From: Bacteroidota bacterium | GTDB lineage: Bacteria > Bacteroidota > Bacteroidia > 2-12-FULL-35-15 | Length of the DNA: 43,866 bases | Assembly (NCBI GenBank): GCA_021323165.1 | Contig: JAJTCJ010000030.1 | Location: 1 to 43,866 of the forward strand | Direction: 5' to 3' | Shown here: positions 16,401 to 26,515 of the stretch, in pieces | Layout: each line of letters opens with the position of its first letter | Position numbering within the stretch: position 1 is the first letter of the stretch | Program-made: the position numbers and the translations under genes | Notes under the pieces: generated by a model | What the model was told of the DNA's origin: nothing | What the model saw: the letters and a program-made list of their open reading frames with translations, nothing else | Databases searched by the model: none

Positions 16401-18105
16401 CATTAAAATAGCCTTTGTCATCGGTCTGAAATTTCTCAGATTTTTCATATTCATATTTCCTGGAAGCATAATTATATTTCTCGTAATAGAGTTGAGCTAC
16501 TATTCCTTTAAGTGGCTCTCCTGACTGGCGATGCTGCAGATAGAAATCATAACTGCCGTTTTCCATTCTCCGGTTAACATAACTAATATTGGAAACCCAT
16601 GTTGCAGCAAAAGAAACACCATTATTTTTGTAGGAGAACGAGGAATCAGATCCCACAAGGATTATATAATGGCCAAGATTTAAACCCGGAATCATGATCT
16701 CCGTAACATGTGACTGATAATCTCCGTCATCCGGCAGCTGAACACTGAATTGCTTGATGGTCTTTAACTTCAGGTATTGTTTAACCAGCTCTTCTCCATA
16801 ATAACGATCTATCGAACGATTGTATTTATCTATATCCATTGCGGCAATTCTCACATAAACTGTCTTTAGATTTTTATATGTTACAGATGCTCTTATTGGC
16901 GCCAAAGGCTGATTTACTTTTTCAGTAAGAAAATATAATGAGTGTTCCTTTATTCTGGCCATTAATGCTTCACAATCCTTGGCTCCATCACTTCCAGGGA
17001 ATTTTTTAGTCACCTTTTCACAAATTGAGAGTGCTTCTTTCTTCATCCATTTATTATCATCGCCTTGCAAGCGCTGATATTTATTTCCTTTTTCAAAATA
17101 AACATTCGCTATTTTATATGAAATATCAGAAGAAGCAGGATCTGAAGAAAATTGTTTTTCCAGATCCGATAAAGCATTTAAATATAAACTGTCTTTTATC
17201 TCAGACACCACCTTCTTTTTTACGAAAGACAAGCGTTTGAGATCAACATCGATCAAGGCTTTTGGATCTTTGTCACCGGCATGAAAAGCAACAAGTTCCT
17301 GCAGCGTTTTAATTGCATAATATTTTAAAGACAATGTGTCTTTTGATTCGATCTTTAATCTCGCAAAATCCTTATAGTTCCAGAAGTAGCTTTCGGAGTT
17401 CAATTCAAATTTATAGGCGGGTTGAGTAATATCAGGTTCTTCATTCATGAAGAAATCGACTGCACGATGAGCAAGGAAATCGTAAAGGGAAGGCCGGAAT
17501 TTTCTGGATGAATCATACTTAAGTAAAATATCATCAAAATTTTTAAGTGGAGTAAGCTTTGAGCTGTCGGAGTTCAGGAGAGAGTATTGGTAATTTTTTA
17601 TAACCTGGTCCAAAATTGTTTTCAGGTCCCATGTAGTGATGTCTGAGTTATTAAGATTAACAGTTGTGCTTCGGTTGTAAAATTTCCATCGGTTGTTCTG
17701 ATAATATTTCCAGTATGTTTCTGCTAATATGGAGTGGAGTATCGGCTTTACAGGAAATTTAGATTCTGCTATTTCTTCATTTAACCGGAGCAAGGCCTTT
17801 TCGAGTGAATATTCCTCCATTTGCTGTTCGAATTTCATTCTGTGCAGTATGGCTTTAACGAATTGCGCAGAGTTGTTTTCCGATTTCGCTTTATTGTAAA
17901 TACCGGTAACAACTTCCAAAGCCGATTTGGTCAGGCCTTTATTAGTAAGCGAATCAACCTTTTTCCATTCTTTTTCATAAGAACTTCCTTTAGGAAAAAT
18001 CAAAAGCTGAGAGGTATAGTTTCCTTTAAAGCTATAAACAGTAAAAGCTCCTGCAATACTAGCAAGAGCTAAAACTATAATTAAAAATATTTTTTTCGAA
18101 GCCAT
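13453..18105 (-). pseudogene. alpha-2-macroglobulin, N-terminal part (frame broken just after the thioester motif)
   Basis: Bacterial alpha-2-macroglobulins are large envelope proteins that trap attacking proteases through a bait region and a Cys-Gln thioester. This part starts with a hydrophobic signal or anchor (MASKKIFLIIVLALASIAGAF), then a helical N-terminal region, then macroglobulin beta-sandwich domains (for example DRAIYRPGQTVYFKG). A Ser/Asn/Glu-rich linker around SSANMQTNTMEEVVVDE is a candidate bait region. The A2M-family core (PQIETDKDGSIIIKF) follows. The thioester motif CSEQ is at residues 1543-1546. After SRF (residue 1551) the frame leaves the family and ends 20 residues later at 13390. 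Where relatives have about 22 residues before the next conserved WK, only two bases remain; this fits a deletion of about 64 nt. No pbpC gene is adjacent. Confidence 0.85.
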
Positions 18106-18183
18106 AATATGATTGTTTACGGTTTAATGTTTAATCATAGATGTTTTACATGAATGATTTCCATAAAGTATTGCCAATTTAAT

Positions 18184-18213
18184 TAAAAAAGGCCGGTAAC
18201 ATGATTACCGGCC
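18184..18213 (-). terminator. rho-independent terminator of the T9SS gene
   Basis: A perfect 9-bp stem (GGCCGGTAA at 18191-18199 against TTACCGGCC at 18205-18213) is followed on the minus strand by a T-run (A-tract at 18185-18190). It lies 26 bases after the stop of the gene at 18240. The macroglobulin gene downstream should therefore have its own promoter, though I found no exact box. Confidence 0.85.
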
Positions 18214-18239
18214 AGTTAAATAGAAATTCACACCTTATG

Positions 18240-21200
18240 TTATTTTGTAAGAATCAGTCTTCGTGTAATAACCTTTTCGTTAAACTGCAGCTTTATAAGA
18301 TATATTCCAGGGGAACAACCATAGGAAGATGCATTAAAATCAACTTTATGATTTCCTTTCAATTGGTTCTCATTTGTCAGCATCTGAATTTGTTGTCCCA
18401 ATGAGTTTATTAGTTCAAGACTTACAATCCCTTCTTCATGTAAATTATATTCAATTATTGTATAACCCTGTGTTGGATTCGGATATACATTTATAATTGC
18501 GGTACCATTAGTTATTTCATCTAGCGACACAGAACTGTTAGTTATGAAAATAGAATTCGCATCAGCGATAAAATTAAGATCCGGAACAGTATCATTCGAT
18601 GTAACGCAGAAAGTATAAGTGGAATCCATCGGCAAACCAGCAATATCAACATAGATCTTATAACAGCCGGCAGGAACATTTCTAAAATCGTAATGCCCTG
18701 TATTATTTGATTTAGTATATGTCACCGGAACACCTCCTGTATTAATAAGAAATACATTGATCCCTGATAAAGGCATACCAGCTGCATGCAGATAACCATT
18801 CCCTTCTATAATAGTTCCATAAATATTATTATTCCCGCTTAATGGAGCATGTCCAAAAATAGTTATGTCAGCAACAACCGTATCATTGCACGCAGGAGAT
18901 ACCGTGATCACATCTGCAGAATCCCAGCTTATCTCAGATTGATAATAAACCGGAAATGCCAGAGGATTAACAGTACTGTCTGCAGTAGCCTGAACGATAT
19001 AATTCCCATCAGAAACATTTGAGAAAGCATAAGCGCCATTTGTAATTGTTACTGAATCGATCAAAGGCATCTGAACTCCCGAAGCATACTCAAACAATTT
19101 AGCATAGCCGTTAATAGGAGAGCCGGCATAAATAACATTTCCAATAACAGACATGTTATCAGTGGAAAGATTCACCTGTTGAGTTGCTGTTGAAGAACAG
19201 CCGGTAGTTGTATCTGTTACAGTTAAAGTATATGTTGTTGGGACATTTACAACGGCTGAGGTTACCTGTGAGTTAGGGTTGGTAATCGAACCAGAAGGCA
19301 TCCATGAGTAGGAGAAATTACTTGTATCAGTTACCCCGGCACAATAATGAAATTTTATTACCGGGCGGTTATTTGATTGGGTAATTATGTTTGTCTGATT
19401 CGGACACATATCGTACTGATCAGTATAGCTATACAGGCAAGATGTAAAAGCCGTGGTTGTATACGGACTGATGGAATTATTTGTATAATTTGAAAAACCA
19501 AATGCACCCGGGCCTTCATTTGAACATATCTCCACTATTATATTTGATACTCCATCCCATTCAAACGCGTTATTAAAAATATGCGTATTCCAACCAACAG
19601 CTATAGGAACTGTAGCCGGATCAAACACCTGGAACAGACCGCCACTCCAGGTTGTACCGAGATTTATAAGGTTTGTACAACCCATACTTATCTTATAATT
19701 ATGATATACGGAGGTTCCATTTATTGCTGTTATTTCAAAATCAATCTGGCTTATTTTTCCACCGGTTATACCTGCAGCATTTAATTCCGCAGCTGTGAAC
19801 AACATCTGATGTTTGGTTGAAGTATACCAGTTTCCGTATGGTGCAGGCCAGGTGGTATTAGTATTTGATCCTGAAGCTGTTCCAACGACACTTGAAAAAG
19901 AAGATCCACATCCCGCAGCAGTAATTCCGCAAACAGATGGTACTCCAGTTCCTGCAGAGGCTGTCAATTGAATTGTACTTCCTGCACATACACTTGTATC
20001 TGCGTAAATAACAGGCGGAGGCATTGGATAAGGTATATTTATCTGAACGCTATCCTTAACAACACATCCGGCATTAACTACGCTGACCGTGTAAGTAAAA
20101 GATCCTGAAACACCAATTGTTGCAATTGGGTTCTGCGCAAGATTGTTGTTTAAATAAAGATTCGGCAACCATTCATAAGAATAACCTGAACCAACAGGAA
20201 CTAAATTCACAATACTTAATTGATTCGGCTGAGAAATGCAGGATGAGGCATTCTGAGCAGCGGCATTAAAAGTAAAGCCTGAAACTACGTTTACAACAAC
20301 AGTATCTCTGTTAATGCAAGAACCTGTTAAGTTACTCACTAACTCATAAACTGTAGTTGCTGTTGGTGATGCTATAGGAGACACGCAATTAACACAAGAA
20401 AAATTAGTGCCTACTATCATTGGCGGTCCACTTAAAACACTCCAGCTAAATGAGGTCCCTTCGCTTGCATTTAATTGTACAGGTTGTGAATTGCAATAAG
20501 TAACATCAGGGCCTGCATTCGTCCTTTGATTTATTAATATATTATAAACGAAATTTTGTAAGCCAGGCACTGGGCAGAAACCGTCACTGATAGTAACGGT
20601 AAAGCTTCTCATTCCCGACACTACCGAAAGGGGGGCTGTCCAACTAACATTCAGTGTCATGGGATTATATCCATTAGAAGTAAGCACTGCCCCGGGAAAC
20701 AATGTGCTAAGATTAGTCTGGTAGTCTAACGAGTCGCCACTGTTCGTATCATTGAAGGTAATATCAAATGAAAAATTATTACCCGGACACACGATAATCG
20801 AATTATTACCCGTTAATGTGGCTGAGCCGGAAAAATTAGTTATCGAACCCGCGTTTGCAGTAGGTATGACATTAGAACAATTAAATACATTAAATTGAAT
20901 GTCCCTTACTATTGAACCTACAAGAATACCATTTGTATTATATTGTCGGACAAGTACCGCCACAACAAATGCACCCATTGTAGAAGAAGTAAAAGAGATT
21001 AACCCTGAAGAAGGATTTATTGTTATACCAGGAATCGGAGTTGTACCTGAATAACCGCTAGCATAAGGAACCGGTGTAATTGAGTTGATATCCATAGCGT
21101 TGACAAAAGAATACGAAAGGGAATCATCGGGCCTTGCCGACACACCAAAGTTGTATAATATGGACTGATTAACACAAACATAAGGCAACGGCTGAGATGT

Positions 21201-21701
21201 AAAGACCGGAGAATTGTTGGTGGGTGCATCCTGATTGTTCAGTTTAGCATAAAATGTATAGCTGGGTTGCGAAGGGACATTTACAGTTATATTTCTGCAG
21301 CAGCTTGTATGTTCAAATGACCAATTATTGCAAGCACCCGGAAGGGATACGAGAGCAGAATAAACATTCTTTTTAAATCCGGGTAAACTTCCACCGTTAC
21401 ATGTAGTTGAATTTATACTTGTCGGACAGATCTGAGAAACTTCATAAGCAGTATCTAGGTTTGCTATAATATTTACACTGGCAAGTCCACATGAATTATT
21501 AGCAACCATGGCAGCTGTGGTCCCTGGATCAAATGAAGCGCAGTCCCAATATAAAACAAGCTGAACCTTATATTGATTACCGCTTATATGTGAATATGTT
21601 ACTTCGCCACCGGAAACGTGGCTTGCATTAATCGTTTTAGCTGCTAAAAAAAATAATATGAAGAAAACTAAGAAGCAAGGAGTACGTAGGTGTTTTGCCA
21701 T
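18240..21701 (-). CDS. large secreted Ig/PKD-repeat protein with T9SS type A sorting domain
   Basis: This 1153-residue protein begins with a signal peptide (about residues 1-26, ending near INASHVSGG). The mature N-terminus, with SHVSGGEVTYSHISGNQY and the YWDC segment, is a module seen at the start of many T9SS-exported Bacteroidota surface proteins. Cys-rich beta-sandwich modules of Ig/PKD type follow. A jelly-roll-like middle part comes next (about 600-780), then two carnosine-peptidase-like beta domains (GNVIYAGSPINGYAKL; GTIIEGNGYLHAAG). The last ~75 residues form the T9SS sorting domain (NVYPNPTQGYTIIEY ... GIYLIKLQFNEKVITRRLI). The protein is probably attached to or released from the cell surface; its ligand or substrate is unknown. 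Confidence 0.88.
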   Translation of the reverse strand: MAKHLRTPCFLVFFILFFLAAKTINASHVSGGEVTYSHISGNQYKVQLVLYWDCASFDPGTTAAMVANNSCGLASVNIIANLDTAYEVSQICPTSINSTTCNGGSLPGFKKNVYSALVSLPGACNNWSFEHTSCCRNITVNVPSQPSYTFYAKLNNQDAPTNNSPVFTSQPLPYVCVNQSILYNFGVSARPDDSLSYSFVNAMDINSITPVPYASGYSGTTPIPGITINPSSGLISFTSSTMGAFVVAVLVRQYNTNGILVGSIVRDIQFNVFNCSNVIPTANAGSITNFSGSATLTGNNSIIVCPGNNFSFDITFNDTNSGDSLDYQTNLSTLFPGAVLTSNGYNPMTLNVSWTAPLSVVSGMRSFTVTISDGFCPVPGLQNFVYNILINQRTNAGPDVTYCNSQPVQLNASEGTSFSWSVLSGPPMIVGTNFSCVNCVSPIASPTATTVYELVSNLTGSCINRDTVVVNVVSGFTFNAAAQNASSCISQPNQLSIVNLVPVGSGYSYEWLPNLYLNNNLAQNPIATIGVSGSFTYTVSVVNAGCVVKDSVQINIPYPMPPPVIYADTSVCAGSTIQLTASAGTGVPSVCGITAAGCGSSFSSVVGTASGSNTNTTWPAPYGNWYTSTKHQMLFTAAELNAAGITGGKISQIDFEITAINGTSVYHNYKISMGCTNLINLGTTWSGGLFQVFDPATVPIAVGWNTHIFNNAFEWDGVSNIIVEICSNEGPGAFGFSNYTNNSISPYTTTAFTSCLYSYTDQYDMCPNQTNIITQSNNRPVIKFHYCAGVTDTSNFSYSWMPSGSITNPNSQVTSAVVNVPTTYTLTVTDTTTGCSSTATQQVNLSTDNMSVIGNVIYAGSPINGYAKLFEYASGVQMPLIDSVTITNGAYAFSNVSDGNYIVQATADSTVNPLAFPVYYQSEISWDSADVITVSPACNDTVVADITIFGHAPLSGNNNIYGTIIEGNGYLHAAGMPLSGINVFLINTGGVPVTYTKSNNTGHYDFRNVPAGCYKIYVDIAGLPMDSTYTFCVTSNDTVPDLNFIADANSIFITNSSVSLDEITNGTAIINVYPNPTQGYTIIEYNLHEEGIVSLELINSLGQQIQMLTNENQLKGNHKVDFNASSYGCSPGIYLIKLQFNEKVITRRLILTK

Positions 21702-21748
21702 GGATTGTACTTTAGTGGTATAGTAAAGTTAGAATAATAGTCGAAAAT

Positions 21749-22804
21749 CTATATAAATCGAGTAATATTTATTTCAGCATCTAAGGGCAATCCTTTTTCA
21801 AGAAAGTCAACCAATTGCTGAGCAAAGAAAGGCGCAAGCATAACTCCTTTGGTCCCCAAGCCATTGAAAACCACAAGGACAGAATGCTGCGGATGAAGCC
21901 CGAGAATAGGACGTCTGTCGTTTACTGTTGGACGTATTCCAGCACTGTGTTCAATGATTTCGTAAGGGACTTTTAACACTTTATTTAATTTATCAATCAG
22001 CTCTTTCCTTCCTTTTTCTGTTGTATTTTCATTTAATTCATTCCATTCGTAAGTAGAACCAACTTTATAGGTGTTATTTCCAATGGGTAAAATAAAAACA
22101 CCTTTATTGATCACTTTATCTTCAGGAATAATATCATTCTGCGAAAGTTTAATTGTTAGAATTTCACCCTTGGTTAACTTAAAAGGCAACCAATCAAAAT
22201 AGGGGTTTTCGCTTACTTTATATCCTTCGCAAAAAATGATCTTAGAAGCCATAACTCCTTGATAAGATACATGATCGTCAGAGATCTTTAATTGCCCATA
22301 ATCAAATCTTTCAGCAATAAAAGCATCATTTGTTTTGAAATATTCCCTGGATGAATTAAGGAAAAGCCCTGTATTTAAATTTCCTGCCTCAATAACTTCT
22401 GATGCTCCTAGCGGAGCATTTACAATACATTCTAAGAAATTATCGTATATGTCTTTACTGAGGTATTTCCCTACATTTTCCTTTGATTTCTTTAGCCAAA
22501 ATTCTCTTTCATTTTCCTCAGCAAAAAGTTTAACTATCTTCTTTTTATTATAGAATTCAGTGTTCAGAAGACTTTCAGCTTCTCCATAAAACTTGTCCAT
22601 GAATGGAATTAGGTCATCTGCCATCCAGCTCTTAACAAGTCTTTTAAATACAACGGGATTATACAAACCGGCAGCAATTTTTGAAGCGGAGGATTGAGGA
22701 AGATCATCAATGATCATCACAGACATACCCTCCTTCATGAATGTTAATGCTAACACTGTTCCGGCTAATCCCTGACCTACAATTATATAATCTTTCTTTA
22801 TCAT
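21749..22804 (-). CDS. FAD-dependent oxidoreductase (DAO family)
   Basis: From the ATG at 22804 this is a 351-residue flavoprotein. The dinucleotide-binding motif is near the N-terminus (DYIIVGQGLAGTVLAL, GxGxxG). A SKIAAGLYNPVVFKR segment and a C-terminal AGIRPTVNDRRPILG and NGLGTKGVMLAP complete the D-amino-acid-oxidase fold. The closest known look-alike is the oxidase half of MnmC, but the methyltransferase half is absent and the substrate is not known. The longer frame to 22825 is rejected because its ATG lies upstream of the promoter box at 22814-22821. It is divergent from the retropepsin-RimK-M14 operon, a possible but unproven link. Confidence 0.82.
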   Translation of the reverse strand: MIKKDYIIVGQGLAGTVLALTFMKEGMSVMIIDDLPQSSASKIAAGLYNPVVFKRLVKSWMADDLIPFMDKFYGEAESLLNTEFYNKKKIVKLFAEENEREFWLKKSKENVGKYLSKDIYDNFLECIVNAPLGASEVIEAGNLNTGLFLNSSREYFKTNDAFIAERFDYGQLKISDDHVSYQGVMASKIIFCEGYKVSENPYFDWLPFKLTKGEILTIKLSQNDIIPEDKVINKGVFILPIGNNTYKVGSTYEWNELNENTTEKGRKELIDKLNKVLKVPYEIIEHSAGIRPTVNDRRPILGLHPQHSVLVVFNGLGTKGVMLAPFFAQQLVDFLEKGLPLDAEINITRFI

Positions 22805-22813
22805 GTTTGATTT

Positions 22814-22821
22814 CAAAATTA
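22814..22821 (-). promoter_or_regulatory. -7 promoter box of the FAD oxidoreductase gene
   Basis: On the minus strand TAATTTTG matches TAnnTTTG, nine bases before the ATG at 22804. No clear -33 element was seen. The box decides the start codon choice. Confidence 0.5.
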
Positions 22822-22891
22822 CCAATAATCTTTAATTAATAATTTTTATCTTGCCATAGTATTTCCGGCACATATCAACCGGATTAAATTT

Positions 22892-23335
22892 ATGCAAAGA
22901 GAAAAACAACTGATCGGCCGCAGAGAATTAATTGCTTTTCCTGAGCTCGGACTTTATGATATAACCGCTAAAGTTGACACAGGAGCATACACTACTGCAT
23001 TGCATTGCCATGATATTAAGGAGAAGAACGGAGTATTATACTTTAAGTTACTTGATCCTACTCATCCTGACTATAATGAGCAGGAACAGAAATTTTCAAC
23101 TTATACTCAAAAGGAGATCAAGAATTCTTTCGGTGAAGTTGAAAAGAGATATATCATAAAAACAGTTATTAAAATTGGAACCAAAAGGATAAAATCAGTA
23201 ATTTCGTTAACAGACAGAGGCAACATGCGTTATCCTGTATTGATCGGCAGAAAGCTGCTTAAGAACCGTTATGTTGTTGATGTTGCTTTATTAAATAATA
23301 TTCCTCCTTCCAAAAGAAAAAAGAGAAAAATATAA
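22892..23335 (+). CDS. retropepsin-like aspartic protease (RimB / 'ATP-dependent zinc protease', PF05618)
   Basis: This 147-residue single-domain protein has the retropepsin catalytic motif DTGA at 29-32 inside [14 protein letters not shown]. It also has the flap and second strand features of PF05618, ending in the [22 protein letters not shown] segment. Family members are encoded with ATP-grasp RimK ligases, and in Pseudomonas the RimB homologue modulates RimK. As a homodimer it would form one aspartic-protease active site, presumably cutting glutamate-linked or other isopeptide tags. It has no signal peptide, so it is cytoplasmic. It is 11 bases upstream of rimK, and the third gene of the cluster follows 92 bases after rimK. 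The name 'zinc protease' is historical; I see no zinc motif. Confidence 0.87.
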   Translation: MQREKQLIGRRELIAFPELGLYDITAKVDTGAYTTALHCHDIKEKNGVLYFKLLDPTHPDYNEQEQKFSTYTQKEIKNSFGEVEKRYIIKTVIKIGTKRIKSVISLTDRGNMRYPVLIGRKLLKNRYVVDVALLNNIPPSKRKKRKI

Positions 23336-23346
23336 CTACTACCCTT

Positions 23347-24234
23347 ATGAAAATAGCCATTCTTTCACGCGGACCAAAATTGTATTCAACCCGCAGATTA
23401 GTTGAAGCCGCTGAACAACGCGGGCATGAAGTAGTTGTTATCGACCACTTAAAATGTGTTCTTGTTATTGAAAAAGGAAATCCGCATATTTTCTTAGGAG
23501 GTAAAGAAATTACGGGCATTGATGCGATCATTCCAAGAATTGGAACTTCAGTTACATTTTATGGTGCTGCTGTTGTTCGCCAGTTTGAACAGATGAAAGT
23601 ATTTTCTTCAGTTGAATCACAGGCATTGGTTCGTTCAAGAGATAAATTAAGAAGCTTACAGTTACTTGCAAAAGCTGGAATCGGTATGCCGAAAACTGCG
23701 TTTGCATCTGCTCCAAAAAACATTGAAACCGTTTTAGAACAAGTTGGCGGAGCACCTGTAGTTATAAAATTATTAGAAGGCACTCAAGGCATTGGTGTGA
23801 TCTTAGCTGAGACACATAAATCTGCCAAATCTGTTATCGAATCATTCCTTGCCTTAAAAGCTAACATACTTGTTCAGGAATTTATAAAAGAAGCAGGAGG
23901 AGCAGATATCAGGGCTTTTATTGTTGATGGCAAAATTGTAGGGGCGATGAAACGCCAGGGATTACCGGGAGAATTCAGAAGCAATCTTCATCGCGGAGGA
24001 AGTGCTAATGTAATTGAGCTTACAAAAGAAGAACGTGAAACTGCAATTAAAGCAGCTAAGAAACTCGGTCTGGCAATAGCCGGAGTGGACATGCTTCAAT
24101 CTTCACGCGGACCATTGGTGATGGAAGTAAATTCTTCACCCGGACTTGAAGGTATTGAAGGCGCAACAGGAGTTGATATTGCCGGAAAGATCATTGAATA
24201 TGTTGAAAGAAACGAATTCAATCATGAACCATAA
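23347..24234 (+). CDS. rimK: RimK-family ATP-grasp L-glutamate ligase
   Basis: This 295-residue ATP-grasp enzyme matches RimK in length and motifs. It has an N-terminal pre-ATP-grasp domain ([23 protein letters not shown]) and a nucleotide-binding loop [30 protein letters not shown] contains the conserved Asp-Ile-Arg. The C-terminal Mg ligands lie in [18 protein letters not shown]. coli RimK adds glutamates to the C-terminus of ribosomal protein S6. In Bacteroidota S6 may be the target, but the company of a retropepsin and an M14 hydrolase allows another peptide or protein target. Second gene of the operon starting at 22892. Confidence 0.9.
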   Translation: MKIAILSRGPKLYSTRRLVEAAEQRGHEVVVIDHLKCVLVIEKGNPHIFLGGKEITGIDAIIPRIGTSVTFYGAAVVRQFEQMKVFSSVESQALVRSRDKLRSLQLLAKAGIGMPKTAFASAPKNIETVLEQVGGAPVVIKLLEGTQGIGVILAETHKSAKSVIESFLALKANILVQEFIKEAGGADIRAFIVDGKIVGAMKRQGLPGEFRSNLHRGGSANVIELTKEERETAIKAAKKLGLAIAGVDMLQSSRGPLVMEVNSSPGLEGIEGATGVDIAGKIIEYVERNEFNHEP

Positions 24235-24326
24235 TATTCGGATAACGAATAATTACCGAATAACGAATTGGGGGTTTCAACTAAATTAAATATTGATCTT
24301 AATAAAAGATATCCGAATTATATTGT
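24235..24326. repeat. intergenic stretch with short direct and inverted repeats
   Basis: ATAACGAAT occurs at 24242-24250 and again at 24260-24268. ATTCGG (24236-24241) and CCGAAT (24256-24261) form an interrupted inverted repeat, and ATCCGAAT recurs at 24311-24318. The layout looks like a remnant of a small interspersed palindromic element between rimK and the M14 gene. I see no terminator, so transcription may run through. Confidence 0.4.
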
Positions 24327-25292
24327 ATGACCTATACCAACAAAAACATTCACATTAACGGAATGGACATAAAGCCGGGAAATAATGCTCAGCTTAGTCT
24401 TAACTGGTATCAGCTTCCAACCAAAACTATTATTGAAATTCCGGTTTATGTATTTCGTTCGGAAAATCCCGGTCCTATTCTGCTTATTTTAGCTGGAATG
24501 CACGGTGATGAGATCAATGGTATCGAGATCGTTAGAAAACTTATTAAACGCGATGATGTAAAAAAACCTCTTTGCGGAAGCATTATTGCAATTCCTGTTA
24601 TTAATATTATTTCATTTTTATCAGGATCTAGGGATCTTCCTGACGGGCGTGACTTGAACCGGTGTTTTCCTGGAACTAAATCGGGTTCACTTGGTAGCAG
24701 GATCGCATACGATCTTATGAATGAGATCATCCATCAGATAGATTTCGGAATCGACTTTCATACCGGAGGAGCCAAGATCAGCAACTATCCGCAATTGCGG
24801 TGTGTGTTCAGCAACAAAATAAATCTGGATCTCGGAAAAAAATTCTCTCCACCATTAATTGTAAATTCTCCTTTCAGAGATAATACACTTAGAAAAGAAG
24901 CATCCCGTAAAGGAAAGCCTATTCTTGTTTTTGAAGGAGGTGAATCGAACCGCTTTGATTATTTGTCAATCAATGAAGGGGTAAGCGGTTGCCTGCGTTT
25001 GATGAAACATTACAACATGCTGGAGACCGATATTCCAAATAATCCGACTGTTCAGCTTACAAAAACTTCCTGGGTGCGTGCAAAGTCATCCGGACTTTTT
25101 CATACTTCTATTAAAAATGGTTCTCATGTAAGAAAAGGTGAAGTGATAGGAATGATATGTGATCCTTATGGTGAATATGAAGAAAAATTAGTTGCTCCGT
25201 TTGATGGCTATATGCTTGGGATCAACAATCAGCCTGTCGTTAATCAGGGGGATGCCCTTATGCATATCGGAACTGAAGATCATTCTCAGTAA
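24327..25292 (+). CDS. succinylglutamate desuccinylase/aspartoacylase family (M14) hydrolase
   Basis: This 321-residue zinc carboxypeptidase-like enzyme is of the AstE/AspA group. The zinc ligands are His59 and Glu62 in GMHGDE and His145 in DFHTGG. The substrate-binding DLNRCFPG is at 109-116 and the catalytic Glu is in VFEGGES at 202-208. The last ~80 residues form the barrel-sandwich, lipoyl-like C-terminal domain typical of this group (VRKGEVIGMICDPYGEYEEKLVAPFDG). Members deacylate N-acyl amino acids, but those encoded beside RimK and a retropepsin-like protease are thought to trim amino acids added by the ligase. The 3' end overlaps the convergent gene at 25286 by seven bases. Confidence 0.87.
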   Translation: MTYTNKNIHINGMDIKPGNNAQLSLNWYQLPTKTIIEIPVYVFRSENPGPILLILAGMHGDEINGIEIVRKLIKRDDVKKPLCGSIIAIPVINIISFLSGSRDLPDGRDLNRCFPGTKSGSLGSRIAYDLMNEIIHQIDFGIDFHTGGAKISNYPQLRCVFSNKINLDLGKKFSPPLIVNSPFRDNTLRKEASRKGKPILVFEGGESNRFDYLSINEGVSGCLRLMKHYNMLETDIPNNPTVQLTKTSWVRAKSSGLFHTSIKNGSHVRKGEVIGMICDPYGEYEEKLVAPFDGYMLGINNQPVVNQGDALMHIGTEDHSQ

Positions 25293-26332
25293 TATTGATA
25301 CAAATAACTTATTTCTTTTTTCTTCTTTTCATGCTTATTGAATCTTTCCGTTTTTACCAGTAATCCATGGTCATTATATGTATGTCTGCTGCGGCCCTTT
25401 AATTTCCCGCGTCTGTACGTTACTGAAGTAGTAGGGTTATTCTTCGTATCAAACTCCGTTTCAGTACGATAATATTCCTTTGCATGTTTGTACGAGATAA
25501 ACTTGCTCAACAGCTGTGTTCCTTCTTTGAAATAATAAGTCCACATCAGCTCCTCATTTTTCCTCATATCATAAGTTTTCAAGGCAATGCACTCATCTTT
25601 GTTGTTATAATATTCCACTTTTTTCCAGGAAACATTCTTGTCGCTGGTAATTGTGATCTTTACCTTATTTCCCAAGCTATCCACATCATATTTCAAGCAA
25701 TTATAAGTGGAATCCTTTTCAACTTTATGATTCTGCCCGGCAGGATTGCAATCAAATACGGTAAAATAATCTGGTTTTCCTTTTTTATAGAATGTAATCT
25801 TCTTATAACTGTAATCGGGATAATATTCATAAACTACTCTTTTAACCTCTCTGAACTTTCCCTTCTTTACTTTCTCAGTAACAAATTCAGTAACGAAAGT
25901 ACTATCATACATATATCGCTGGCGCTGAAACATCTGATTATTACTTCCATAATTATCACACTCTTTTAGCATTGTATTTTCCCAGATAAATGTATCGCGC
26001 TCTATAAGCTTTCCTTTTTTATAAGAAGCTGTAAATAGTCTCTTATCTTCATTCGAATAAGCTGTCCTGAATTCTTTTTTAGGTGTTATGTAGCCTATCA
26101 TTCTTCCTGCAGTATCAAACCTGTAAATTAATTTTGAGGGAGAATAATCCGCATTTAGAATAATTTTTTCTCTGACATGTTCCTTTTTTAAGTTATCCTT
26201 CTCGCGATTCTCTGCACTGAAAATATAATTATACCAGAAATCACTTCGTTCCCAAACTTGCTCCTGAGCGTTAATAGTAAAGAATTTTGAAATAAATAAA
26301 AAAAGGAAAAAAGGAAATAATTTCTTTTTCAT
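25286..26332 (-). CDS. exported hypothetical protein with repeated YD/Tyr-Lys strands
   Basis: From the ATG at 26332 this is a 348-residue protein with a clear signal peptide (MKKKLFPFFLFLFISKFFTINA, cleavage before QEQ). The mature part is rich in Tyr, Lys and Thr. It consists of short beta-strand units such as YRFDTAGRMIGY, VEYYNNKDECIALKTYD, TEFDTKNNPTTSVTYRRGK and HTYNDHGLLVKTERF. These resemble the imperfect YD/RHS-like or MORN-like strand repeats found in many exported Bacteroidota proteins. No sorting domain or lipobox is present, so it is probably periplasmic. A longer frame to 26377 is rejected because it precedes the signal peptide. Function unknown. Confidence 0.75.
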   Translation of the reverse strand: MKKKLFPFFLFLFISKFFTINAQEQVWERSDFWYNYIFSAENREKDNLKKEHVREKIILNADYSPSKLIYRFDTAGRMIGYITPKKEFRTAYSNEDKRLFTASYKKGKLIERDTFIWENTMLKECDNYGSNNQMFQRQRYMYDSTFVTEFVTEKVKKGKFREVKRVVYEYYPDYSYKKITFYKKGKPDYFTVFDCNPAGQNHKVEKDSTYNCLKYDVDSLGNKVKITITSDKNVSWKKVEYYNNKDECIALKTYDMRKNEELMWTYYFKEGTQLLSKFISYKHAKEYYRTETEFDTKNNPTTSVTYRRGKLKGRSRHTYNDHGLLVKTERFNKHEKKKKEISYLYQYY

Positions 26333-26469
26333 CGTGTGTAGTTTTAAGTATAACGAAGAACCAATAAAAAGATACAAAAGGAAAAAGAAATTACCTCTCG
26401 ATAATCCCTAAATAAACCAAATCCGCTATGCGTATCCGAACTGAAAATCATTCTCAATATTCTTGAAAA

Positions 26470-26500
26470 CAAAAAGCCCCGTGAACCGGGGCTTTCTTTT
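26470..26500 (-). terminator. bidirectional rho-independent terminator after kbl
   Basis: The stem AAAGCCCCG (26473-26481) against CGGGGCTTT (26487-26495) has a 5-base loop. T-rich sequence lies on both sides (TCTTTTT on plus; TTTTGTTTTC on minus). It lies 20 bases after the kbl stop. Confidence 0.85.
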
Positions 26501-26515
26501 TATCGTAGAATTCGT

